Shown: piece after piece, positions 1 through 7,609 of the stretch
How positions within the stretch are numbered: position 1 is the first letter of the stretch
Layout: each line of letters starts with the position of its first letter
DNA from: Crenarchaeota archaeon SCGC AAA471-B05
Lineage (GTDB): Archaea; Thermoproteota; Thermoprotei; Gearchaeales; Gearchaeaceae
Assembly (NCBI GenBank): GCA_000380705.1
Contig: AQYM01000033.1
Coordinates: 20,652-28,901 of the forward strand
Length of the DNA: 8,250 nucleotides
Reading direction: 5' to 3'
Position numbers and translations under genes: made by a program
The notes under the pieces: generated by a model
The model's database searches: none
The model's input: the letters and a program-made list of their open reading frames with translations, nothing else
What the model was told of the DNA's origin: nothing

Positions 1-3000
1 GCAGCACCTATTATGCTAGAGATGGAACTTGTATTAGATCATGTTAATAGACAAAAAGGTAAATTTTTAATAGGTTATTTACCTGTAATGGTTAAATCTG
101 ATCTTTGTTATTTATCCAAACTCAGTAAAGAAGAACTAATAGAATTGGGGGAGGACCCTGAGGATCCTGGTGGATACTTTATTATAAATGGTTCTGAAAG
201 AGTGCTTATTGCTCAAGAAGACCTTGCAGAAAATAGAATTATAGTAACGGCAGCACAAAAGGGTTCTTCAGCAACTCATGTTGCGAAGGTAATTTCAGCA
301 ACACCTGGACAAAGAGCTCCTGTTTTAGTTGAGAGACGTAAAGATGGTTCCTTATATGTTTCCTTTGCAGCAATTCCGACTAAAATACCATTAGTAATAA
401 TGCTACGAGCTTTAGGTTTGGTATCTGATGGTGAAATTATAGAAGCCATATCTATAAAGCCTGAAATAGTAAATGAATTATATGTTTCATTATTTCAAGC
501 TGAGAAAATTAAGACAGAAGATGAAGCATTAGAATATATAGGAAATAGAATAGCGCACGGGAGACCTTTGGAAAAAAGAAAGGAAGCTGCTGAAAATGTT
601 ATTGATAAAAACTTTTTACCCCATTTAGGCACTACGAAGGATAAAAGGTTGGCGAAAGCTCAGTTTTTGGCGCAAATGGCTAGAAAAGTAATAGAAGCAT
701 ACTTAGGACTTGTACCTTTAGATGACAAAGACCATTACAAGAACAAAAGATTAAAGCTTGCAGGTGATTTATTGGCAATCCTATTTAGAAGTGTATTTAA
801 GCAATTTATTAAAGATTTGCAGTATCAAATTGAAAAAACTCTTGCGAAAATACGTGAAAAATCAGCTTTTACAGATCTTAGTAATTTGATAAGAGCTGAT
901 ATAATAACTGAAAAAATATTATATGCTTTGGCTACTGGTAATTGGGTAGGAGGAAAAACAGGAGTGAGTCAACTTCTTGATAGAACTAACTATCTTTCCA
1001 CATTAAGTCATCTAAGAAGGTGTGTTTCTCCATTGAGTAGAACCCAACCACATTTTGAGGCAAGAGATTTACACTTTACCCAATGGGGCAGAATTTGTCC
1101 CATAGAAACTCCTGAAGGGCCTAACTGTGGCTTAGTTAAAAATTTGGCATTACTTGCAAGAATATCCGTAGGCGGTCATGCTGAAAGGGTAAAAGAGATA
1201 TTGAAGAATAAACTTGGACTTTTGCCTCCAACAGAAAAAGGAGAAGATTTAACACCAGTTTATGTAGATGGTGAGTTGGTCGGTAAACATAAGAATGCTG
1301 AACAATTAGTAAATAACCTAAGAAAATTGAGGAGAAAGAAATCACCATTTTCAGAAGCTGATCTAAGCTTTGAAGTAAGCATTACACTATATAAAAAGCC
1401 AGCAGGCGATGAAGTCCATATCAATACTGATGGTGGAAGGGTTTTAAGACCATTATTAATTGTAGAAAATGGTAAACTAAAATTAACCAAGCAGCATATA
1501 GAAATGGTAAAACGTGGTGAACTTAGCTGGAGTGATCTTGTAGGATATGCTATAGAGTATCTTGATGTTGAAGAAGAAGAAAATGCTTACATTGCAATAG
1601 ACATCAATTCTATAACTAAGGAGCATAATTATGCTGAATTCCCCACCGCAACATTATTCGGGGTAGTTGCTTCGATAATACCTTATGCTGAACATAATCA
1701 TTCCCCACGAAATACATTTGAGGCAGCAATGGGCAAACAAGCATTAGGTCTTCCTGTAACCAACATTCATAGAGCAGTTTATAGTCGTTTTCACTTACTT
1801 TATTATCCTCAAATTCCGTTGGTTTATACTAAACCACTTAAATTAATAGGTTTGGAAAAAAGACCTACTGGTCAAAATATGGTTGTAGCTGTTCTATCTT
1901 ATACAGGTTATAATATACAAGATGCTGTAATAATAAATAAATCATCTGTGGATAGAGGTTTAGCAAGATCTTTGTTTATGAGGTTATACGAAGCGGAAGA
2001 ACATAGATATGCTGGAGGTGAGAGTGATCATATAGAGATACCGCAGCCAGGAGTGAGAGGATATTATTCTCATGAATTTTATTCAAAACTTGAAGATGAT
2101 GGTGTAATATTACCTGAAGTTGAAGTTAAAGGAGGGGAAGTATTAATAGGAAAAACTAGTCCGCCAAGGTTTGCTGAAGAATTTAAAGAATTTGGTCCTT
2201 CAGCTAGAAGGGATACTTCAGTAACTTTAAGGCATGAAGAAAAAGGAGTTGTGGATACCGTAATAATGACTAATACGATAGAAGGAAATGTATTAGTAAG
2301 AGTGCGAGTTAGAGACGAAAGGATACCTGAAATAGGAGATAAATTTGCCTCAAGACATGGCCAAAAGGGTGTGATAGGGATGCTTTTAAATCAGGAAGAT
2401 ATGCCTTTCACTGAGAGTGGAATTGTTCCAGATTTAATTATTAATCCACATGCAATTCCTTCTAGAATGACTGTAGGTCAATTACTTGAAACTATTGCAG
2501 GAAAATACGCAGCTTTATCATGTAAACAAGTTGATGGAACTCCTTTTGAGAATGTTAAAGAAGAATTTATAAGAAAGGAACTTGAAAAGTATGGTTTTAA
2601 ATCGACAGGAAAAGAGGTAATGTATAATGGAATAACAGGTGAGAAAATGATCGCTGAAATATTTATTGGAATAGTATATTATCAAAAACTGCATCATATG
2701 GTGAGTGATAAAATACACGCAAGAGGAAGAGGTGCAGTTCAAATTTTAACAAGACAACCAACCGAGGGAAGAGCAAGAGAGGGGGGATTAAGATTTGGAG
2801 AAATGGAAAGGGACTGTTTAATTGCGCATGGCGCAGCAGCTTCACTAAGAGATAGGTTACTTGAAGCTTCAGATGCTACTTATATTTATGTTTGTAAGAA
2901 GTGCAATGCTTTGGCATATTTCGATTTTAGAAAGAATGTAACGACATGTCATTTCTGTGGTCCTCATAATGATATAGTGAAAGTTAAAACAGCTTATGCA

Positions 3001-3084
3001 TTTAAATTATTACTACAAGAATTGATGAGTATGTGTATATTCCCGCGTATAATTGTGGAAGAGGCTGTTAAAAAATGGAAATAG
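1..3084 (+). CDS. rpoB: DNA-directed RNA polymerase subunit Rpo2 (RpoB, unsplit), 5'-truncated
   Basis: Second-largest subunit of archaeal RNA polymerase, which forms one wall of the DNA cleft and part of the active centre. The reading frame is already open at base 1 (Ala-Ala-Pro-Ile before the first Met at 13), so the Met at 13 is internal. With 1027 codons present against about 1120 in the family, roughly 100 N-terminal residues lie upstream. Motifs seen in order are: the fork-loop region (LDRTNYLSTLSHLRR, about 970-1020, and CPIETPEGPNCGLVKNL, about 1096-1146); SPRNT...AMGKQALG (about 1700-1750); GYNIQDA (1906-1926); the GDKFASRHGQKG loop, whose two lysines (2341-2343, 2365-2367) match E. 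coli beta K1065/K1073; QPTEGRAREGGLRFGEMERD (about 2755-2814); and a C-terminal zinc site of two Cys pairs (2893/2902 and 2947/2956). It is a single chain with no B'/B'' break and no intein. It overlaps rpoA1 by 10 bases. Odd residues: Phe at 1075-1077 and Gln at 1918-1920 (see findings). Confidence 0.98.
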   Translation, partial: AAPIMLEMELVLDHVNRQKGKFLIGYLPVMVKSDLCYLSKLSKEELIELGEDPEDPGGYFIINGSERVLIAQEDLAENRIIVTAAQKGSSATHVAKVISATPGQRAPVLVERRKDGSLYVSFAAIPTKIPLVIMLRALGLVSDGEIIEAISIKPEIVNELYVSLFQAEKIKTEDEALEYIGNRIAHGRPLEKRKEAAENVIDKNFLPHLGTTKDKRLAKAQFLAQMARKVIEAYLGLVPLDDKDHYKNKRLKLAGDLLAILFRSVFKQFIKDLQYQIEKTLAKIREKSAFTDLSNLIRADIITEKILYALATGNWVGGKTGVSQLLDRTNYLSTLSHLRRCVSPLSRTQPHFEARDLHFTQWGRICPIETPEGPNCGLVKNLALLARISVGGHAERVKEILKNKLGLLPPTEKGEDLTPVYVDGELVGKHKNAEQLVNNLRKLRRKKSPFSEADLSFEVSITLYKKPAGDEVHINTDGGRVLRPLLIVENGKLKLTKQHIEMVKRGELSWSDLVGYAIEYLDVEEEENAYIAIDINSITKEHNYAEFPTATLFGVVASIIPYAEHNHSPRNTFEAAMGKQALGLPVTNIHRAVYSRFHLLYYPQIPLVYTKPLKLIGLEKRPTGQNMVVAVLSYTGYNIQDAVIINKSSVDRGLARSLFMRLYEAEEHRYAGGESDHIEIPQPGVRGYYSHEFYSKLEDDGVILPEVEVKGGEVLIGKTSPPRFAEEFKEFGPSARRDTSVTLRHEEKGVVDTVIMTNTIEGNVLVRVRVRDERIPEIGDKFASRHGQKGVIGMLLNQEDMPFTESGIVPDLIINPHAIPSRMTVGQLLETIAGKYAALSCKQVDGTPFENVKEEFIRKELEKYGFKSTGKEVMYNGITGEKMIAEIFIGIVYYQKLHHMVSDKIHARGRGAVQILTRQPTEGRAREGGLRFGEMERDCLIAHGAAASLRDRLLEASDATYIYVCKKCNALAYFDFRKNVTTCHFCGPHNDIVKVKTAYAFKLLLQELMSMCIFPRIIVEEAVKKWK
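3061..3064 (+). promoter_or_regulatory. Shine-Dalgarno (GAGG) for rpoA1
   Basis: GAGG lies 10 bases before the ATG at 3075, inside the last codons of rpoB. It can pair with the conserved CCUCC at the archaeal 16S rRNA 3' end. It supports the Met at 3075 as the start, with initiation coupled to the end of rpoB translation. Confidence 0.55.
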
Positions 3085-5684
3085 AAGAAGAATATATTAT
3101 CAGTGGTATTAAATTTGGAATACTAAGTCAAGAACAAATTAAAAAACTATCAGTAGTATCAATAACCGTACCTGACACTTACGACGAAGAATGGACTCCT
3201 ATATCATTTGGACTAGTGGATAAAAAATTAGGGACTTTAGAACCAGGACAAACATGTGATACATGTGGGGGTAAAATAGATCAATGTCCAGGTCATTTTG
3301 GCAGAATAGACTTAGCTAGACCTGTTATTCATATTGGATTTATTAAACATATATTAAATTCATTACAAGCAACATGTGCAAACTGTAATAGAATATTATT
3401 GGATGATGTAAGAATTGAAAAATACAAGAAACTCTTAGATAAATTCAGACAGAAAAATCTCACTCTATTAGCAAATCTAGTAATTAATCTAGTAATAAAA
3501 CGTTCCTCCCAAAATGAAATTTGTCCTCATTGTAAGGTTTCACAACCCAAGATAAAATTCGAAAGACCTTTCTATTTCTATGAAGAAAGAGAACGTATAC
3601 CCAGACCTTTAACACCTTTTGATATATACGAAAGATTAAGAAAAATTCGTGATGATGAGGCTAGATTATTAGGTTTTGATCCACCTTACTCAAGACCAGA
3701 ATCGACCATATTATTTTCCTTACCAGTACCTCCTATAATTATTCGTCCATCTATTACCTTAGAAACAGGAGAAAGGTCTGAAGATGATCTTACCCATAAG
3801 TTAGGCGATATTGTAAGAACAAACGAAAAATTAAAACAAAGTATTGATTCTGCCTCGCCTCAATTGATAATAGATGAGCATTGGAATCTTTTACAATTCC
3901 ATGTAGCTACTTATTTTGATAATGAAATTGCAGGAGTTTCTCCATCAATTCATAGATCAGGCAGACCATTAAAAACGTTAGCGCAAAGGTTAAAAGGAAA
4001 AGAAGGTAGATTCAGAGGAAATCTTTCTGGTAAAAGAGTAGACTTTTCTGCAAGAACCGTAATTTCACCAGATCCTTACATAAGTATTGATGAAGTAGGT
4101 GTACCATATGAAGTAGCCAAAAGGTTAACTATACCTGTAAAAGTTACAAGTTGGAATTTGAAAGAACTTCAAACATATGTAATAAATGGACCAGATAACT
4201 ATCCGGGTGCAAATTATGTCATAACACCTGAAGGTAGACAAATAGATTTGCGTTTCGTAAAGGATAGATATCAACTGGCACAACAACTTACTGTAGGTTA
4301 TGTTGTAGAACGCCATCTGAAGGATGGAGACCTTGTGTTATTTAATAGACAACCATCTTTACACAGAATGTCAATGATGGCTCATAGGGTTAAAGCACTT
4401 CCTTATAAAACATTTAGAATTCATCCTTTGGTATGTCCACCATATAATGCTGACTTTGACGGTGATGAAATGAATTTATTTGTTCCTCAAGATGAAGAAG
4501 CAAAGAGCGAATTAGAAGTAATAATGAAGGTTGAGAAACAAATGTTAACCCCAAGATATGGTGGAATGATTATAGGTGCATTACATGATTACATTACCGC
4601 TTCATATTTATTAACTCGAAGGCAAACAAAATTAAGTAGGTTTTTAACAGCATGTATACTTGCTCATGCAGAATATAAAGGCGCTTTAGATAAAGATGAA
4701 TATTCAGGCAGAGAAATTTTCGAATTTTTCTTGCCAGAAATAAATTATGAAGGTAAATGTTTGGCTGTTTTCGATGAAGAAGATAAAAATCTAGTTATTA
4801 AAAAAGGCAAGATATTAAAGGGAGTAATAGACCACAATGCTATAGGTGATCAAAAAGCTAGAACGTTATTACATAAAATATACTTAAAATATGGTCCTGA
4901 AAAAACCAAGGATTTCTTAAATAAACTAGGATGGGCATTGATATTTTTCCTAGATCATTACGGTTTTACAATAGGTCTTGATGAAGAAGATTTGCCTAGA
5001 GAAGTATACGAAGAAATCGAAAAAATAATTAATAAGCATGTTGAAAAAGTCAATGAATACATAGAATTGTATAGAAAAGGAAAACTGGAAAGAGAACCTG
5101 GTTCTACATTGGAAGATACTTTGGAACAGAAAATAATCGATGAATTAAATTTAGCTAGAGACGAAGCAGGTAAGTTCGCAGAAAAATTCTTCTCTAGGGA
5201 AAACTCCGTATTAATAACAGCCAAAACAGGTGCAAGAGGTAAAATGTTAAACTTAATTCATATGTCTGTCTGTATTGGTCAACAAACTTTAAGGGGTAAA
5301 AGGATGTATAGAGGATATGAAGGAAGAATTTTACCACACTTTAAAAAAGGCGATCTCGGAGCTTTTGCTAAAGGTTTTATAAAGAGCAATTATAAAATAG
5401 GCTTAAACCCAATTGAATTTTTCATACATGCTGTTTCAGGTAGGGAAGGTCTTGTTGATACGGCTGTTAGGACTTCTCAAAGTGGCTACATGCAAAGAAG
5501 ACTTATTAATGCGTTATTAGATGTATATGTAGATTATGATGGAACAGTTAAAGATACAGAAGGAAATATAATTCAATTTATTTATGGTGAGGACGGAGTA
5601 GATCCTGCTATGAGTGTTTGGCATGACCCTGTTGATGTTGAAGATATAGTAAAAGAGGTTATGGAAGAAGATGAAACTGTCTAA
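3075..5684 (+). CDS. rpoA1: DNA-directed RNA polymerase subunit Rpo1N (A')
   Basis: N-terminal two thirds of the largest RNA polymerase subunit (clamp, active site, funnel and bridge helix). It has 869 residues, close to the roughly 880 of Sulfolobus A'. Visible in order: GIKFGILS near the N-terminus; a clamp zinc site C61-x2-C64-x6-C71-x2-H74; a second Cys set C101/C104 with C150/C153; SGRPLKTLAQRLKGKEGRFR (about 296-315) and LSGKRVDFSARTVISPDP, the switch/lid-rudder area; NRQPSLHRMSMMAHRV; the catalytic loop NADFDGDE at 458-465 with Mg-binding D460, D462 and D464; a funnel segment TGARG near 719-723; and the bridge helix at about 776-815 (GREGLVDTAVRTSQSGYMQRRL region). It ends where archaeal A' ends, just after the bridge helix, and the rest is supplied by rpoA2. 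Start and end overlap the neighbours by 10 and 14 bases. Several near-invariant residues differ (F469, H504, K723, H729, S788). Confidence 0.98.
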   Translation: MEIEEEYIISGIKFGILSQEQIKKLSVVSITVPDTYDEEWTPISFGLVDKKLGTLEPGQTCDTCGGKIDQCPGHFGRIDLARPVIHIGFIKHILNSLQATCANCNRILLDDVRIEKYKKLLDKFRQKNLTLLANLVINLVIKRSSQNEICPHCKVSQPKIKFERPFYFYEERERIPRPLTPFDIYERLRKIRDDEARLLGFDPPYSRPESTILFSLPVPPIIIRPSITLETGERSEDDLTHKLGDIVRTNEKLKQSIDSASPQLIIDEHWNLLQFHVATYFDNEIAGVSPSIHRSGRPLKTLAQRLKGKEGRFRGNLSGKRVDFSARTVISPDPYISIDEVGVPYEVAKRLTIPVKVTSWNLKELQTYVINGPDNYPGANYVITPEGRQIDLRFVKDRYQLAQQLTVGYVVERHLKDGDLVLFNRQPSLHRMSMMAHRVKALPYKTFRIHPLVCPPYNADFDGDEMNLFVPQDEEAKSELEVIMKVEKQMLTPRYGGMIIGALHDYITASYLLTRRQTKLSRFLTACILAHAEYKGALDKDEYSGREIFEFFLPEINYEGKCLAVFDEEDKNLVIKKGKILKGVIDHNAIGDQKARTLLHKIYLKYGPEKTKDFLNKLGWALIFFLDHYGFTIGLDEEDLPREVYEEIEKIINKHVEKVNEYIELYRKGKLEREPGSTLEDTLEQKIIDELNLARDEAGKFAEKFFSRENSVLITAKTGARGKMLNLIHMSVCIGQQTLRGKRMYRGYEGRILPHFKKGDLGAFAKGFIKSNYKIGLNPIEFFIHAVSGREGLVDTAVRTSQSGYMQRRLINALLDVYVDYDGTVKDTEGNIIQFIYGEDGVDPAMSVWHDPVDVEDIVKEVMEEDETV
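5655..5660 (+). promoter_or_regulatory. Shine-Dalgarno (GAGGTT) for rpoA2
   Basis: GAGGTT sits 10 bases upstream of the ATG at 5671, within the rpoA1 coding region. It resembles the SD core GAGGTG and has similar placement to the one for rpoA1. It supports the 14-base overlapping start rather than a later Met. Confidence 0.55.
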
Positions 5685-6873
5685 GTATTATATTAAAAAA
5701 TTAAGGGATGAAGGAATTTCTGAATATGTTATAGAAAAACTCAAAGAAACTTTAAGTAAGTATAAAAAAATAAGCAATAAAAAATTAAGGAAAATAATTA
5801 AAAAAATAATCGAAAATTATAAAAAGGCCCAAGTACATCCTGGAGAAAACATAGGAGTTGTCACCGCTCAAAGTATAGGAGAACCTGGTACTCAAATGAC
5901 TTTGCGTACGTTTCACTTTGTAGGTGTCAAAGAGTTAAACGTTACTCTAGGTTTACCACGTTTAATAGAGATCTTTGATGCAAGAAAGAAACCTTCTACG
6001 CCAATAATGCGCATTCCTTTAAAAGAACCATATCGCTCAAGTTTTGAAAAGGCTTATGAGGTGGCTAAGAAATTAGAAGAATTATTTGTTGGTGATTTAA
6101 TAAGCAAGTATGATACAGATATTATAGAATCTACAATAACGCTTTATTTAAATCTTAATATACTGAAAGAGAGAAACATTTCCTTTGATGTTATAACTAA
6201 GGCAATTTCGCAAGTTAAAGGTGTAGATGTAAGTATTTCTAAAAAAGCAAATACTATAACTATAAAATCTAAGAAACCGTTAAATGTTTCTCAGCTTTAT
6301 AAATTAAGAGAAAAAATTCTGAAAATACGTTTAAAAGGAGTGCCTAAAATAAGGAGAACGATGGTTAAAAGAGTTATTGGAGCTGACGGTAAAGAAGAGT
6401 ACATTATTGAAGCTGAAGGATCAAACTTAAAGGAAATCTTGAATATTGAGGAAGTGGATGGCCGGAGAGTATATACTAATGATATTTTCGAAGTATTCAA
6501 CGTATTAGGCATCGAAGCTGCAAGAAATCTTATAATTAAAGAATCGATGAAATTACTTGAAGAACAAGGTTTAGATGTTAATGTTAAGCATATAATGCTT
6601 CTTGCAGATATGATGACAAGGACTGGAAGGATAAGACAGATCGGTAGGCATGGTGTAGTAGGCATTAAAAGTAGTCCATTGGCAAAAGCTGCTTTTGAGA
6701 TAACAACAAAACATTTATTCGAAGCAGCTGCTAGGGGCGATAATGAGAATCTTAAAGGAATAGCTGAAAATATAATATGTGGACAATACATTCCTACAGG
6801 AACATCGATAATAAAAGTATATTTAGATATTGAAAAATATATTCAATTAATAGGGAGTATAGAACATGCTTGA
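5671..6873 (+). CDS. rpoA2: DNA-directed RNA polymerase subunit Rpo1C (A'')
   Basis: C-terminal part of the split largest subunit (400 residues, about the Sulfolobus A'' length). It carries the trigger loop that closes over the incoming NTP, plus the jaw and the C-terminal clamp strands that pack against A'. The N-terminal 52 residues are a Lys/Ile-rich helical segment encoded by very A-rich DNA. The conserved core starts at VHPGENIGVV. The trigger-loop stretch is at about 67-100: Q67, then EPGTQMTLRTFHF with L78, R79 and H82, then NVTLGLPRLIEI. Near the C-terminus, GIEAARN, EQGLDV, MTRTGRIRQIGRHGV and AFEITTKHLFEAAARGD are standard A'' motifs. V84 replaces the usual Ala after TFHF. The start overlaps rpoA1 by 14 bases in a different frame; separate A' and A'' genes are normal in most archaea, so this is not a frameshift. 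The end overlaps rpl30e by 8 bases. Confidence 0.97.
   Translation: MKLSKYYIKKLRDEGISEYVIEKLKETLSKYKKISNKKLRKIIKKIIENYKKAQVHPGENIGVVTAQSIGEPGTQMTLRTFHFVGVKELNVTLGLPRLIEIFDARKKPSTPIMRIPLKEPYRSSFEKAYEVAKKLEELFVGDLISKYDTDIIESTITLYLNLNILKERNISFDVITKAISQVKGVDVSISKKANTITIKSKKPLNVSQLYKLREKILKIRLKGVPKIRRTMVKRVIGADGKEEYIIEAEGSNLKEILNIEEVDGRRVYTNDIFEVFNVLGIEAARNLIIKESMKLLEEQGLDVNVKHIMLLADMMTRTGRIRQIGRHGVVGIKSSPLAKAAFEITTKHLFEAAARGDNENLKGIAENIICGQYIPTGTSIIKVYLDIEKYIQLIGSIEHA
6854..6857 (+). promoter_or_regulatory. Shine-Dalgarno (GGAG) for rpl30e
   Basis: GGAG (within GGGAG) ends 8 bases before the ATG at 6866, inside the last codons of rpoA2. It supports the overlapping start of L30e. Confidence 0.5.
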
Positions 6874-7168
6874 CCTTGAAAAGGAATTAAAATTATTACT
6901 AAAAACAGGTAAGTATTATTATGGGTATAAAGAAGTATTGGAAGCATTATATCATAAAAAAGTATTAGGAATAATTTTGGCTTCTAAAATTCCTAAAGAA
7001 ATTTATTCTAAAATTCTTTACTATGCTAAATTAGCTGATGTGAAAGTATATATATTTAATGGGAGTAGCATGGAATTAGGTAACTTATGCGGTAAAAAAT
7101 TCCCAATTACTTCAATAGCAATAATTTCACCTGGAGAATCTAATATTCTTGAATTATTTAAAACTTAG
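6866..7168 (+). CDS. rpl30e: 50S ribosomal protein L30e (eL30)
   Basis: Archaeal/eukaryotic-type large-subunit protein of the L7Ae/L30e/S12e/Gadd45 fold, which binds kink-turn-like rRNA and helps bridge the subunits. It has 100 residues, the usual archaeal length. Recognised from its overall pattern: N-terminal LEKELKLLLKTGKYYYGYKE (helix, with the tTGK-x-x-x-G turn), the central strand LGIILASKIPKEI, the helix KILYYAKLADVKVYIF, then SSMELGNLCGKKFPITSIAI and a C-terminal SPGESNIL. The last motif matches the family's DPGESxIL ending. Its start overlaps the rpoA2 stop by 8 bases (ATGCTTGA), and nusA begins 3 bases after its stop. This location between rpoA2 and nusA is the standard archaeal arrangement. 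No unusual residues were noted. Confidence 0.93.
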   Translation: MLDLEKELKLLLKTGKYYYGYKEVLEALYHKKVLGIILASKIPKEIYSKILYYAKLADVKVYIFNGSSMELGNLCGKKFPITSIAIISPGESNILELFKT

Positions 7169-7171
7169 GAA

Positions 7172-7609
7172 ATGAAAAAAGGGATAAATTTTTCAAATAT
7201 TGAATTAGAGTTTTTAAGTATTTTTGAATTAACGACCTCTGTTAAGGCTAAAGATTGTATAATTGATGATAATTTTAACCGAGTCATTTTTTTAGTCGAA
7301 CCAAAGTATGTAGGTCTCGCTATTGGCAAAAAAGGAGAGAATATACAATTGTTAAAAAAGATAATTAAAAAGGATGCTGAAATTATACCATATTATGAAG
7401 AACCTGTGGAATTAATAAAAAGTTGCTTCTCTCCCTTTGAAATACGTGATGCAAAAATTATTACAAGCCCTAAAGGAAATAAGGTTGCATTAGTTTATGT
7501 TGACCCTGAAATTAAAGCTAAAGTAATAGGCTATAGAGGTAAAAATGTTGTAAGGGCGAGGATGGTGTTAAATAGATATTTTGATATAAGCAATGTCATT
7601 GTTGTTTAA
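7172..7609 (+). CDS. nusA: NusA family KH-domain protein (archaeal short form)
   Basis: Archaeal NusA homologue of 145 residues, made only of the two KH RNA-binding domains. The RNAP-binding N-terminal domain and S1 domain of bacterial NusA are absent, as is normal in archaea. KH1 has its GxxG loop at G52-K-K-G55 in LAIGKKGENI. KH2 has G120-Y-R-G123 in AKVIGYRGKNV. The preceding KDCIIDD...RVIFLVEP pattern also matches the family. By homology it binds RNA and is thought to act in transcription elongation/termination or rRNA processing, but its archaeal role is poorly defined. The ATG at 7172 gives the expected N-terminus. The only nearby SD-like bases (AGGA, 7167-7170) are too close to act, so translation probably depends on coupling to rpl30e, whose stop is 3 bases upstream. 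Confidence 0.93.
   Translation: MKKGINFSNIELEFLSIFELTTSVKAKDCIIDDNFNRVIFLVEPKYVGLAIGKKGENIQLLKKIIKKDAEIIPYYEEPVELIKSCFSPFEIRDAKIITSPKGNKVALVYVDPEIKAKVIGYRGKNVVRARMVLNRYFDISNVIVV

Noticed and set aside
5671..5684. Possible frameshift or programmed shift joining rpoA1 and rpoA2 into one chain
   Set aside because: Separate A' and A'' genes are the normal archaeal state, the break is at the usual place after the bridge helix, and rpoA2 has its own ATG and SD-like site.
6297..6791. 164-codon open frame on the minus strand inside rpoA2
   Set aside because: It lies wholly opposite a strongly conserved A'' coding region, has a low-complexity Ile/Leu/Ser/Pro-rich composition typical of the reverse complement of Lys/Glu-rich genes, and shows no recognisable domain. 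The other minus-strand frames in rpoB and rpoA1 were rejected for the same reason.
3075..6873. Intein in an RNA polymerase subunit
   Set aside because: Archaeal RNAP genes can carry inteins, but the lengths are normal and the conserved blocks run on without insertion. No intein splice-junction motifs are seen.
7167..7170. AGGA as Shine-Dalgarno for nusA
   Set aside because: It ends one base before the ATG, too close for 16S rRNA pairing; coupling to the rpl30e stop is the better explanation.
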